A DNA stretch of 45,945 nt, taken from positions 1 through 45,945 of the forward strand of contig PBOG01000255.1 of NCBI GenBank assembly GCA_002724245.1, in the 5' to 3' direction. The DNA comes from Planctomycetaceae bacterium (lineage in GTDB: Bacteria; Planctomycetota; Planctomycetia; Pirellulales; Pirellulaceae). The notes below the pieces were generated by a model. The model worked only from the letters and a program-made list of their open reading frames with translations. It was not told where the DNA came from and made no database searches. The position numbers and the translations under genes were made by a program. This document shows, in pieces, positions 1-8,935 of the stretch (its first letter is position 1; each line of letters opens with the position of its first letter).

Positions 1-768
1 CAGAAAACAGAACCGGCCACAGCCGCAGAAACAGAGAACGCCGACGAGGCCGGCGATTCGCTCCTCGACATGATTCTCGACAGCGGGATCACAGGCGTCG
101 CTTTCATGGGAATCTTAGGATTATTCTCGGTGGTGGCCGGCACCGTAGCAGTGGAACGCGCCGTCAATATGCGCCGTGAACAACTGATGCCCATCGCCTG
201 TGTTGAAGAACTGGAGAAGGTCGCACATGGATCAGCCCCGCGATACAGTGCGCTGGCTGACAGTTGTGACAACACACCTGCGCCGCTGGCGGTCATTGTC
301 CAATCCGGCCTGGCGCGACAGGGACAACCGTTTGCCGAAGTCGAAAAGTCGATGGAAGATGCCGCGTCGCGTGAAATGGCAGATTTGCGCGCCAGAATTC
401 GGCCTTTGAACACGGTCGGCAGCATTGCGCCATTGGTCGGGTTACTGGGAACCGTCGTTGGCATGATCATCGCGTTCCACACCGCCAGTCAATCAGGTCT
501 GGGTAAGGCCGAGCTGTTGGCAAAGGGTATCTACATGGCTCTCTTGACGACCGCAGGAGGCCTGTCTGTGGCCATCCCGTCTCTCCTGTTGGGATCGTTT
601 TTTAGCGGCCGTGTGGAGAGATATTTTCGTGACATGGACAAGTTACTGATACCACTCGTACCGCACCTGGTAAAGCGAACCCAGCCGGCCCAGGAACCGC
701 CCCAGCCTCCGAAAAGCACGCCGACCTCGACCAACCCCCTGATGTCCAACGCGATCAGGGCATCCTGA
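1..768 (+). CDS. MotA/TolQ/ExbB proton channel protein (5' end cut by window)
   Basis: The frame is open from base 1, so the ATG at 70 is probably internal and the true start lies upstream. The visible part has three hydrophobic segments: one soon after residue MILDSGITG, one in NTVGSIAPLVGLLGTVVGM, and one in LTTAGGLSVAIPSLLLG. The last two match the conserved core of the ExbB/TolQ/MotA family, whose helices form a proton-driven pentameric channel in the inner membrane. The Ala/Glu/Asp-rich stretch before position 70 looks like the end of an N-terminal periplasmic extension, common in planctomycete ExbB proteins. The C-terminus is Pro-rich. An ExbD-like gene follows after about 135 bp on the same strand, as expected for an energising pair. 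The family call is firm; which of ExbB or TolQ it resembles most cannot be decided. Confidence 0.9.
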   Translation, partial: QKTEPATAAETENADEAGDSLLDMILDSGITGVAFMGILGLFSVVAGTVAVERAVNMRREQLMPIACVEELEKVAHGSAPRYSALADSCDNTPAPLAVIVQSGLARQGQPFAEVEKSMEDAASREMADLRARIRPLNTVGSIAPLVGLLGTVVGMIIAFHTASQSGLGKAELLAKGIYMALLTTAGGLSVAIPSLLLGSFFSGRVERYFRDMDKLLIPLVPHLVKRTQPAQEPPQPPKSTPTSTNPLMSNAIRAS

Positions 769-903
769 ATCAGGGCCACACAAGGCGCAAACCATTTGTA
801 GGCAAACCAATCGGAGATTCGCTCGTTCCTCTCCTTGTGTTCACAGGATGATCCTCGACACGGCTACCTGGTTCGTCATACCACCTGCAAGATGATTGGA
901 AAT

Positions 904-1308
904 ATGAAACTACCACCGACTACGACCGATACCGAGGGACCCAACTTGACGCCCGTCATCGACGTGGTGTTTTTACTGCTGATCTTCTTCCTTGTCGCCA
1001 CCCAATTCAATCAGGAAGAACGTGAATTGGAAGTTGAGTTACCCGAAGTCGTACAAGCCCAGCCAGTGGCGATGACGCAAGGATTGATCATCAACATTAC
1101 CCAGGACGGGACCTACAAAGTCGTCCGTCGCGAATACAACGAAGACCAACTTTCCCTTGTCATTAACCAGGCAAAGAAAAACAACCCCCACCAAACCGCA
1201 TTGATACGTGGTGATGGCAACAGCGCATTGAAATACGCAGCCCGTGTCATGAGCCTCTGCAACCGGGCTGGCATGGACTATCGCATTGCCACCTTGGAGT
1301 CGCGTTAA
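904..1308 (+). CDS. ExbD/TolR-family biopolymer transport protein
   Basis: The protein (134 aa from the ATG at 904) has a short cytoplasmic N-terminus, one membrane helix and a periplasmic domain, the ExbD/TolR plan. The helix begins LTPVIDVVFLLLIFFLVATQ. Its Asp is the conserved proton-carrying residue of the family, and the LTP-I-DVVF motif is typical. It should sit in the pore of the ExbB-like channel just upstream and pass proton-motive force to a periplasm-spanning partner. I chose 904 because LPPTTTDTEGPNLTP is the usual length before the helix; an ATG at 892 and a TTG at 835 are in the same frame. The third gene of the operon starts about 90 bp downstream and is the natural candidate partner. 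Confidence 0.92.
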   Translation: MKLPPTTTDTEGPNLTPVIDVVFLLLIFFLVATQFNQEERELEVELPEVVQAQPVAMTQGLIINITQDGTYKVVRREYNEDQLSLVINQAKKNNPHQTALIRGDGNSALKYAARVMSLCNRAGMDYRIATLESR

Positions 1309-1398
1309 CATTGATTGGCCCGGCCCGCGGCCGATCCAACAATACAACACTATCTGTCCTGGAAAGCGTTGCGGCACGCACCGCAGCGATCAGAAGCA

Positions 1399-4300
1399 AT
1401 GCCAGACCCCAACATCCGGTGGCACCAACTCGCCACGCGCTGGTTCCACTCAACCAAAACCGTACTCCTCGTTGCCGCGGTAGCACTCGCGCTTCTGGCA
1501 CTTTGGGCTGCGCCGCGGCGCGTGCTGCGCGTCATTCCCATTGGTAAAGACATTCGCTGGGACGAGAACAACGCACCCCAAAGACGTCAAGTCGTGTGGC
1601 AACCCGCGGAGCCGCTGGAAGGGCTGCTCCAGGACGATCTGGCAAACGCCGACATCCTGTCACCGCGGCTTGCTGAGGGTGGTTCTTTATTACTCTGCAC
1701 CGTCCGCCACACCAACGGGCAAATGGACCTGTACAGTTCACGGTTTTCCGAAGGCCAGTGGCAGCCAGTCCAACCTCTGGATGCAATCAATTCACCTGCC
1801 CAGGACATCGGCGCTATCATCAGTCCAGATGGCCGCTGGCTCTGGTTCTACTCGAATCGCGCAGGTGGATTCGGTGGCTTCGATCTCTATGTATCCAAGC
1901 GCCAGTCCGGACAATGGCAACCGCCACAGAATCTCGGTGCCACGATCAACACCGCAGCCCATGAGTCGGAACCAGCGATTTCACCCGATGGAAACACCCT
2001 GTACTTTTCTTCGAATCGCACGGCGGCGATGCAGCGGGAGAGTACCGAACCCGGTAGTACGACCACGCAGCGTCCCTGGTCGGGTACTTTGCGCAGTGAA
2101 CTAGGCGCGTCGTATCGAGGTCTGTACCGGGCTACCCGGACAGCGCCCCAACAAACCTGGGAACACGTCGAACCGATCACCTCGCTGAATCGATCCGACA
2201 GCGATGAAGGTTCACCCTACCTGTCGCCCGACAATGGATTCTTGTACTTCTCCTCGAATCGCGCGCGATCTCCAGGCCAGACGCGTCACTTTGAACTCTA
2301 TCGGGCACGACAGACGTCGTCCGGTTTTCAAACGCCCGAGACATTAGGCACCTCGATCAATTCATTGAACGATGAGCTGGAACCAGCGCTCTCTCCCGAA
2401 GGATTTACGCTGGTCTTTTCCAGTGATCGCTCAGGGCGCAACCGTATTTATCGCAGTCGGGCAATCGAAGTTTTCACAGAGCCTGGCTGGGATACCGCCC
2501 ACCTCGGTATTCTGGCGAAGGTGTGGCTGCCAGCTCTGTTGCTCACACTGCTGGCCGCAGCATTGGTAGCAGTCTGGATGTGGCTGCGCGGCTGGTTCTG
2601 GGAAGCAGCGACCTCGATGCGGTTCTTTGGAGCCAGCCTCATCTTTCATGCGGTCGCGTTGTTCGTGCTGGCCTTCTGGTCTCTCCCGACAGTCGTCACT
2701 CTGATTGTCAGCAATCTGCAAGAATCCGAAGCCGCAGAACAACCATTCGCCGACAATCAACACCAATCGCATGAAGATGGCCAGCAGGCCTGGGAAAAAC
2801 TACACGATCTCAAAGCGGAACAAAAAACAATCGAGGTGACACGCAGCGAATCAACTCCACTCAACATGCCGCAACCGACTGACAATCTTGAGCCGACGAT
2901 TTCCATCGAGATGGCAAAACGCCTACCAACTGACCGGGTCCTCTACAGCCCACCTCCACAACCGGTTGATACACCCGAACCGGCCCCCTCGCCGGCCCGC
3001 GTAACGGCGCCTGCAAAAGCAACGGTCGAAGTGCGAGACGATATGGAGCTGATCGAACCCACCGAAACACCCGCAATCGCGCAAAACCAGGTGACCCCTG
3101 CTGATTTACCGCGGAGCACTCCCCCTTCCCGGGTACTCCCTGACCAGCCTACCGAGGTCGCCGAACTGACACCGATGCGCACGCTTGACACACCCGCCGC
3201 AGAATTACCGGACGCGCCAACGATTGTAGACGTCGAACAGGTACCACCCGCGAACCGGGATCGGTCGGAACTGGCTCGGCAGTTGATTGAACTCGTCGAG
3301 GACACCAGCGAGCCAGTGGTCCCGATCGATGACCGCAACGCGCAACGCCAGCCCACCAAACCAATCGATAGGCTCACCCGGACAGCGCCCAAACCGGCTG
3401 CAGCGCCCACCGTCCAGTCCTCTGCCGAATTACCGGTCCGCACGATGCGCCCCGCCACCACGGCTGCCACAGTCCCAACGGCGGGTGCCCGACCCCAACC
3501 CAGATCAATCCGTCTGCGTCGCGCGGGCGCCGTCGCACCGACCATTCCGGATCTGGAAGAATCCGCGCTCGCTGCCGATCTTCCTGATCCCGTCGCGGCA
3601 CCCACGGCACAAAACGCAACGGCCGTAAAAGTGGAATTAAATCGCAGCGTCGTCGTGCCGCCGCGCATCGAAGTCGTCACGCCGCGTATTATGGGAGGCC
3701 CCAGTCGCCGCAACCAGCGGATCTCGACTGGTCAAAATAGCGATGTGCGCAGAGAACTCCCTCCCACGTTCGGTCCGATTGTCAGTCAGTTGGAACGCCG
3801 CCATGCCAAAGCAACACAAGTCGTCTATGCCGCGGACAGTGTCGGTCTGCAAGAAATGTTTACACTCCGACAGGCAGATATCCGGCGCCAGCATATCAAG
3901 CTATTTGGTGGGACAGATGAATCTGAGGTCGCCGTCAACCAGGGTCTTGCCTGGCTGGCAGCGCATCAAAACAAAGACGGCAGCTGGAGCCTCGACACCT
4001 TTCACGCAAATTGCCAGGGCAAACATCCCAATTGCGGCGGCGCGGGCAAGGTCCGCTCAAACACAGCAGCCACCGGTTTAGCACTGCTGCCTTTCTTGGC
4101 CGCGGGCAACACCCATCAAGCGGGCGAGTATCAACAAAATATTTCCCGCGCGATCGGGTGGCTACAGAAACAACAAAAACCAAACGGTGATCTGCTCTCC
4201 GCGGGAGATAAGTCACATATCTACAGCCATTCGATTGCCTCCATCGCGGTGTGTGAGACCTTCGGCATGACACAAGATCCCGCACTCAAGCCACTGGCTG

Positions 4301-4917
4301 AAAAATCGCTGCAGTTCCTTATCAAGGCGCAGCACGGCCCGACAGGCGGATGGCGTTATAGTCCCAACCAGGCAGGTGATACCTCAGTCGTTGGCTGGGC
4401 CATGATGGCCCTCAAAAGTGGTGAAATGGCTGGGCTCACTATTCCACAAGCGACCCTCGACCTGGTCGCCAAATGGCTGTCGTCCGTAGAAGGTAACAAA
4501 CCCAACGGTGGGCACTTTGGTTATCAAAATGGTTCCGCAACTCCCGCCATGACGGCCGAAGGTCTACTCTGTCTCCAATTCATGGGAGTCGCACGCAATC
4601 AACTACGTATGCGATCGGGGGCGGACTACTTGCTACTGAATCTTCCGGACACGGACCAGCGCCGGACATCCTATTATTGGTACTACGGCACTCAAGTGAT
4701 GTATCACATGCAAGGGCGCTATTGGGAAGCCTGGAACAGCCGCCTGCGTGACCATTTGACAAAAACTCAAATCAGCGAGGGTCCATTGTCTGGCACCTGG
4801 AATCCGCGTGACAATTGGGAAGCCAGTGGTGGACGTATTTATGCAACGGCCATCAAGCTGCTGATGCTGGAAGTCTACTACCGTCATCTACCGCTCTACG
4901 AACAACTGGACGAATAA
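1399..4917 (+). CDS. PD40 propeller / membrane / TonB-like linker / prenyltransferase-type toroid fusion protein
   Basis: This 1172-aa protein has four parts. Residues about 21-38 form a membrane helix. Residues about 90-360 carry PD40 (WD40-like) propeller blades such as SPDGRWLWFYSNR, SPDGNTLYFSSNR and SPEGFTLVFSSDR. Two more helices follow at about 377-395 and 411-437. Next is a roughly 390-residue Pro/Ala/Thr/Glu-rich linker. From about 830 to the end lie repeats of the prenyltransferase/squalene-oxidase type (GLAWLAAHQNKDGSW, LQFLIKAQHGPTGGWRYSP) that fold as an alpha-alpha toroid. No DXDD-type cyclase acid motif is evident, so catalysis is doubtful. Propeller and toroid are predicted to lie outside the cytoplasmic membrane. 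The gene follows exbB and exbD, suggesting a force-transducing partner (inference). The ATG at 1399 is preferred; a TTG at 1315 would add 28 residues without signal character. Confidence 0.85.
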   Translation: MPDPNIRWHQLATRWFHSTKTVLLVAAVALALLALWAAPRRVLRVIPIGKDIRWDENNAPQRRQVVWQPAEPLEGLLQDDLANADILSPRLAEGGSLLLCTVRHTNGQMDLYSSRFSEGQWQPVQPLDAINSPAQDIGAIISPDGRWLWFYSNRAGGFGGFDLYVSKRQSGQWQPPQNLGATINTAAHESEPAISPDGNTLYFSSNRTAAMQRESTEPGSTTTQRPWSGTLRSELGASYRGLYRATRTAPQQTWEHVEPITSLNRSDSDEGSPYLSPDNGFLYFSSNRARSPGQTRHFELYRARQTSSGFQTPETLGTSINSLNDELEPALSPEGFTLVFSSDRSGRNRIYRSRAIEVFTEPGWDTAHLGILAKVWLPALLLTLLAAALVAVWMWLRGWFWEAATSMRFFGASLIFHAVALFVLAFWSLPTVVTLIVSNLQESEAAEQPFADNQHQSHEDGQQAWEKLHDLKAEQKTIEVTRSESTPLNMPQPTDNLEPTISIEMAKRLPTDRVLYSPPPQPVDTPEPAPSPARVTAPAKATVEVRDDMELIEPTETPAIAQNQVTPADLPRSTPPSRVLPDQPTEVAELTPMRTLDTPAAELPDAPTIVDVEQVPPANRDRSELARQLIELVEDTSEPVVPIDDRNAQRQPTKPIDRLTRTAPKPAAAPTVQSSAELPVRTMRPATTAATVPTAGARPQPRSIRLRRAGAVAPTIPDLEESALAADLPDPVAAPTAQNATAVKVELNRSVVVPPRIEVVTPRIMGGPSRRNQRISTGQNSDVRRELPPTFGPIVSQLERRHAKATQVVYAADSVGLQEMFTLRQADIRRQHIKLFGGTDESEVAVNQGLAWLAAHQNKDGSWSLDTFHANCQGKHPNCGGAGKVRSNTAATGLALLPFLAAGNTHQAGEYQQNISRAIGWLQKQQKPNGDLLSAGDKSHIYSHSIASIAVCETFGMTQDPALKPLAEKSLQFLIKAQHGPTGGWRYSPNQAGDTSVVGWAMMALKSGEMAGLTIPQATLDLVAKWLSSVEGNKPNGGHFGYQNGSATPAMTAEGLLCLQFMGVARNQLRMRSGADYLLLNLPDTDQRRTSYYWYYGTQVMYHMQGRYWEAWNSRLRDHLTKTQISEGPLSGTWNPRDNWEASGGRIYATAIKLLMLEVYYRHLPLYEQLDE

Positions 4918-4964
4918 GACCGCTCTCGGTCGGGCGAAGTCGCTGCATTCCTATGGCGCAAGTC

Positions 4965-6236
4965 TCAGGCCAGTTTCCATCCACCAGGAATCACTGCATC
5001 TTTGAGCACAATCGGAATGCTCTCTCGAATCAAGCAGTCTTCGCCATCACAATGTTCGACGCCGGTGTCATTGACGATGCGTGCCTGGGCGCCGATCTGA
5101 CAGTTCTTGTCTAGAATTGCCCCTTCAATCACGGCTCCCGATCCAATACCAATAGACCCAACACGATCTGGCGAATCCGTTGAGTAATCGTCAGACCCCA
5201 TCACGATGGAGTTTCGTACGACAGCACCTTCATCGATCTGGCAACGCAATCCGATAATACTGTTTTCAATGGTCACTCCATCGCTGATCCGACACCCATC
5301 CGCAATCAAGCTCCGGCGGATGTGCGCATCGCCAATCCGTGTCGGAGGAAGGAATCGGGGGCGCGAGTATACGGGTGATTCAGCCCACCCCATTTCAAAT
5401 AGGGGCTCCTCCTGAACCATGTTCAAGTTGGCATCATAGAACGCACGAATTGTGCCGATATCCTCCCAGTAGTCATCAAACAAGTGCGCCTGCACATGGC
5501 GTGCACGGACTGCAGCGGGAAACACTTCTTTTCCAAAATCCTGGTAATCGGTCTTGTCGAGTACATCGAGAAGAAATTCACGACGAAACAGATAGATCCC
5601 CATACTCGCCAGGCAATCGCGATCCCCTGGTTCGACACCACGCTCCGCAATCGACTGGGGATCCGTACGTACCAGGTCAATCTCCTCATCGGTCTGCGGC
5701 TTTTCCAGAAACCCAACCACACGTCCACTTTCATCCATCCGCATCACACCTAGTCCGCGTGCCGCCTCCCGTCTTACGGGTAACGCCGCAATTGTCACTT
5801 CGGCACCCGACTCGTTGTGCGTACGCACCATCTCTCTGAAATCCATCCGGTACAACTGATCGCCGGATAGAATCAGCACCAGATCGACATCCGGTTGGTC
5901 TAGATAGCGCCGATTCTTGCGTACGGCATCCGCCGTCCCCTGGTACCAATCGACTCCGGATTCCATCGTCTGCTGAGCCGCCAGCAATTCCACAAACCCG
6001 CCGCTGAAGGCGTCAAACCGATAAGTCTGGCGAATGTGACGATGAAGACTGACGGAAAGAAATTGCGTCAACACGTAAATCCGGTTCAAGCCACTGTGAA
6101 TGCAATTCGACAATGGAATATCGATCAGCCGGTATTTTCCCGCGAGCGGCACTGCTGGCTTCGCTCGAAACTGTGTCAACGGATACAAACGGGTACCACG
6201 ACCCCCTCCCAACACCAGGGAAATGACGTTGTTCAT
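4965..6236 (-). CDS. glgC: Glucose-1-phosphate adenylyltransferase
   Basis: GlgC makes ADP-glucose from glucose-1-phosphate and ATP, the committed step of bacterial glycogen synthesis in the cytoplasm. The protein (423 aa) opens with the nucleotide-binding motif LGGGRGTRLYPLT, followed by FRAKPAVPLAGKYRLIDIP with the regulatory/catalytic Arg and Lys residues. Further on are YQGTADAVRKN, LSGDQLYRMDF and the sugar-binding loop around VVGFLEKP and SMGIYLFRREFLL. The C-terminal third has the hexapeptide left-handed beta-helix pattern (NSIIGLRCQIDEGAVVRNSIV). Length matches cyanobacterial-type GlgC. I chose the ATG at 6236 because MNNVISLVLGGG aligns with family N-termini; an ATG at 6257 adds seven residues. 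It is convergent with the operon at 1-4917, and no other glycogen gene is adjacent. Confidence 0.96.
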   Translation of the reverse strand: MNNVISLVLGGGRGTRLYPLTQFRAKPAVPLAGKYRLIDIPLSNCIHSGLNRIYVLTQFLSVSLHRHIRQTYRFDAFSGGFVELLAAQQTMESGVDWYQGTADAVRKNRRYLDQPDVDLVLILSGDQLYRMDFREMVRTHNESGAEVTIAALPVRREAARGLGVMRMDESGRVVGFLEKPQTDEEIDLVRTDPQSIAERGVEPGDRDCLASMGIYLFRREFLLDVLDKTDYQDFGKEVFPAAVRARHVQAHLFDDYWEDIGTIRAFYDANLNMVQEEPLFEMGWAESPVYSRPRFLPPTRIGDAHIRRSLIADGCRISDGVTIENSIIGLRCQIDEGAVVRNSIVMGSDDYSTDSPDRVGSIGIGSGAVIEGAILDKNCQIGAQARIVNDTGVEHCDGEDCLIRESIPIVLKDAVIPGGWKLA

Positions 6237-6525
6237 CTTGTTCAAACTGATCCTCATACAAAATAAAAGAGAAGGCTGCAGGTCGTGCCATCTTCAAAAC
6301 TTATCTGAATTGACACTCACGAGATACAAGGGTCTGCTCCGAGCCAGGGGTTCCTCGCCACACAAGATATCGACAGCGGCACTAAAACAGCGCGCCATGT
6401 GCTGAGGTCTCAAACGGTGTATACTCGTGCGCTAGCCGCAGACAGGCGACTGCGAACTCTGTGGGCTCTCTCCTCTCACGCAGCGTGCTCGCTCACCAAC
6501 TTACGCGACGCAAGGAAAACACTGC

Positions 6526-7995
6526 ATGTCCGCTACCGAGAAATCTGATCCTCAGCCGCTATTGTCGCGGCGGCACATGCTGCAACGTGCCGGGTGTGGT
6601 GCCGGCACAATGGGTCTCCTCTCGCTACTGCATGAAGAAGGGCTACTGGCGCAGGATCCGGCAACGTCGGCGCGCTCGGCAAACCCACTGGCGCCAAAAA
6701 CGTCGCATACGCGGCCGGCAGCAAAATCGGTGATCTGGCTATTCATCAACGGTGGCCCGAGCCATGTTGACACCTGGGATTACAAGCCAGTATTGGCTCA
6801 AAAGTCTGGTCAGTCGGTAGCTGGGTTTGACCGCTTTACAGGATTTTTTGCCAATGCGGTAGGCGGATTGATGCCCTCACCGTTCCGGTTTCGTCAACAT
6901 GGGCAATCCGGGAAATGGGTCTCTGACCTGTTTCCACATCTAGCACACCACGTCGACGAAATGGCATTCGTACACTCCGGTTACACCCAGTCAAACAACC
7001 ACAGTCCCGCGTTGTTCATGATGAACACCGGTTTCACGCAAATGGGCTTTCCCTGCGTTGGCGCATGGTCCACCTATGGTCTGGGAAGCGAGAGCCGAGA
7101 TCTCCCGGCCTTTGTCGTCATGTCCGATCCCAAAGGACGTGGATTACCCAAAGGCTACTCGCAAAACTGGGGGGCAGGTTTTCTTCCCAGTATCTACCAG
7201 GGAAGCTGGCTGAAACCACAGGGAGAACCGATTGAAAACCTCCGTCCACCAGTTGAACTGACTCCTCCGCGACAGCGCGCCCAACTCGACCTCTTGGCAT
7301 ACCTGAATCAACAACACCAAACACAACGAGCTGCGCAACATGATCTTCTGACACGGATCGAGAGCTTCGAACTCGCCTACCGGATGCAATCCGCAGCTCC
7401 CGAAGCCCTGGACTTGGGAGGCGAGTCCAAATCAACCCAACGGCAATACGGGCTGGATGATCCCAACTGTCGTCATTTTGCCCAGCAGTGTCTGCTGGCA
7501 AGGCGGATGGTGGAACGGGGTGTTCGTTTCGTACAAATCTACTCCGGTGGAAACGAAAATCAGCGAAGTTGGGACGGACACAACGATATCCGTGGCAATC
7601 ACCGACAGTTTGCTGGTGAAACAGACAAACCGATCGCTGGATTGCTGGCAGACCTCAAGCAACGCGGTCTCTTGGAAACAACACTCGTCATGTGGTGTGG
7701 GGAGTTTGGCCGTCTTCCAATGGCGCAAAAAGCCCAAAAACCAGGTCGAGACCACAATCCTCACGCGTTTACCTGCTGGCTGGCGGGCGGCGGCATCAAA
7801 GGGGGAACCCGATATGGTGCAACCGACGAAATCGGGCACCGCGCCGTAGAAAATCGGGCGTCTGTACACGACCTGCACGCGACCCTGCTCCATTTACTGG
7901 GCCTCGAACACAAGCGTTTGACTTTCCGCCACAACGGTCGGGACTTTCGCCTTACCGATGTCGCGGGCCGGGTGATCCATGACATCGTCTCTTGA
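6526..7995 (+). CDS. DUF1501 Tat-exported protein (sulfatase-like fold)
   Basis: This 489-aa protein belongs to the large planctomycete DUF1501 family, related to the alkaline phosphatase/sulfatase superfamily. A twin-arginine signal lies at residues 15-35 (SRRHMLQRAGCGAGTMGLLS), so export in folded form is predicted. Conserved family stretches are WLFINGGPSHVDTWDYKP, FVHSGYTQSNNHSPALFMM, DDPNCRHFAQQCLLARRMVERGVRFVQIY, WCGEFGRLP, GRDHNPHAFTCWLAGGGIKGG and VHDLHATLLHLLGLEHKRLTF. DUF1501 genes usually sit behind a DUF1549/DUF1553 cytochrome-type gene; none is adjacent here, so this is an orphan copy. The start has a good ribosome site (AAGGAAAA about 10 bp upstream). A decayed fragment of a second DUF1501 gene lies at 36334-36600. 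The biochemical activity is not established. Confidence 0.93.
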   Translation: MSATEKSDPQPLLSRRHMLQRAGCGAGTMGLLSLLHEEGLLAQDPATSARSANPLAPKTSHTRPAAKSVIWLFINGGPSHVDTWDYKPVLAQKSGQSVAGFDRFTGFFANAVGGLMPSPFRFRQHGQSGKWVSDLFPHLAHHVDEMAFVHSGYTQSNNHSPALFMMNTGFTQMGFPCVGAWSTYGLGSESRDLPAFVVMSDPKGRGLPKGYSQNWGAGFLPSIYQGSWLKPQGEPIENLRPPVELTPPRQRAQLDLLAYLNQQHQTQRAAQHDLLTRIESFELAYRMQSAAPEALDLGGESKSTQRQYGLDDPNCRHFAQQCLLARRMVERGVRFVQIYSGGNENQRSWDGHNDIRGNHRQFAGETDKPIAGLLADLKQRGLLETTLVMWCGEFGRLPMAQKAQKPGRDHNPHAFTCWLAGGGIKGGTRYGATDEIGHRAVENRASVHDLHATLLHLLGLEHKRLTFRHNGRDFRLTDVAGRVIHDIVS

Positions 7996-8216
7996 CGAGG
8001 CCACGACACCCTCTCTCGGCCAGAACCGGAGCGAGTTCGGCAAGGATCTCGCTGTCATCAGCGCAACGATGCGGCCAACTTCCAAGTACACGAAGCTGTG
8101 CCCTGCGAGCTATTGGGCAGCCCGCCCGCAGGAGCAGCCAACCGGGGTTGCTGGACCGTTCTCTGGAATGTAGAAACACGCAGAAGGAACATGCACTAAT
8201 CCACTGAGGCCACACA

Positions 8217-8738
8217 ATGCAACGCCCGGCAACAATCCTCATCGTGCTCAGCACACTTCTTTGGCATGGTGGTTGCAATTCGCAACCGGCTCCCCAGCCA
8301 AAATCTTCCCAGGATGACGCCAAACCCGCAGCGCACACCGAGGCAGCACATAACCACCCGCAGGCAGGTCCAAATGGTGGCAAGCTCATCGAACTGGGAA
8401 AGAACGAAGCGTACCATGCCGAATGGATCGGTGATGATGAATCGGGACAGGTGCGCATCTTCATCCTGGATGGTAGTGCCAAGAAAGAATTGCCGATTCC
8501 AGCCGCTCCTCCAATCGTGATCTCAGCCAAGCTGGCTGACGACGAACTGGAATATCAGCTCGAAGCCGTCAAACCAACAGGCGACCCAGCCATGACGGCC
8601 GAATTTGAAATCGTCAACAAACAACTGGTCACCTTGCTGCGGCAGATCGGTCACGGTGTCACCGCACATTTGAATGCAGAGATCGAGGGCCAGGCGTATC
8701 GTGGTGAGTTTCCTCACGATCACGCCCATCATCATTGA
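8217..8738 (+). CDS. His-rich lipoprotein, possible metal-binding
   Basis: The 173-aa product has a lipoprotein signal ending in the lipobox LWHGGC (Cys about residue 20), so it should be lipid-anchored after export. After a Pro/Gln/His-rich linker (HTEAAHNHPQAGPNGGKLIEL) comes a small beta-rich domain (YHAEWIGDDESGQVRIFIL) of the kind found at the front of heavy-metal efflux adaptor (CusB/HlyD-like) proteins in this phylum. The C-terminus is HDHAHHH, a likely metal ligand cluster. A TGAGG ribosome site lies 7 bp before the ATG. The gene stands alone, with no efflux pump beside it. A copper, nickel or zinc role is inference from the histidines. Confidence 0.8.
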   Translation: MQRPATILIVLSTLLWHGGCNSQPAPQPKSSQDDAKPAAHTEAAHNHPQAGPNGGKLIELGKNEAYHAEWIGDDESGQVRIFILDGSAKKELPIPAAPPIVISAKLADDELEYQLEAVKPTGDPAMTAEFEIVNKQLVTLLRQIGHGVTAHLNAEIEGQAYRGEFPHDHAHHH

Positions 8739-8935
8739 TCAGCGGCTACATGCCCAGCGTTTCTCAAGCGGCCTGAGGCTGTAGCCTGGCACGGAAATCT
8801 GCGGGTCCGCCTGCCATTCGAGTGTCCCCCCAAGATATCGAGTGTGGCGCCCCGTCAACGCTCCGAGTTGTTGTCTCTGCGGGCAGCACGTATGATGAAT
8901 CTGGGGCCTATCTCGGTTTCATAGCGGGCAACGTC

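Noticed and set aside
2943-3713. 256-codon frame antisense to the Pro-rich linker
   Set aside because: Ser/Gly/Ala-rich low-complexity product expected from the reverse complement of the linker codons; no motif or ribosome site.
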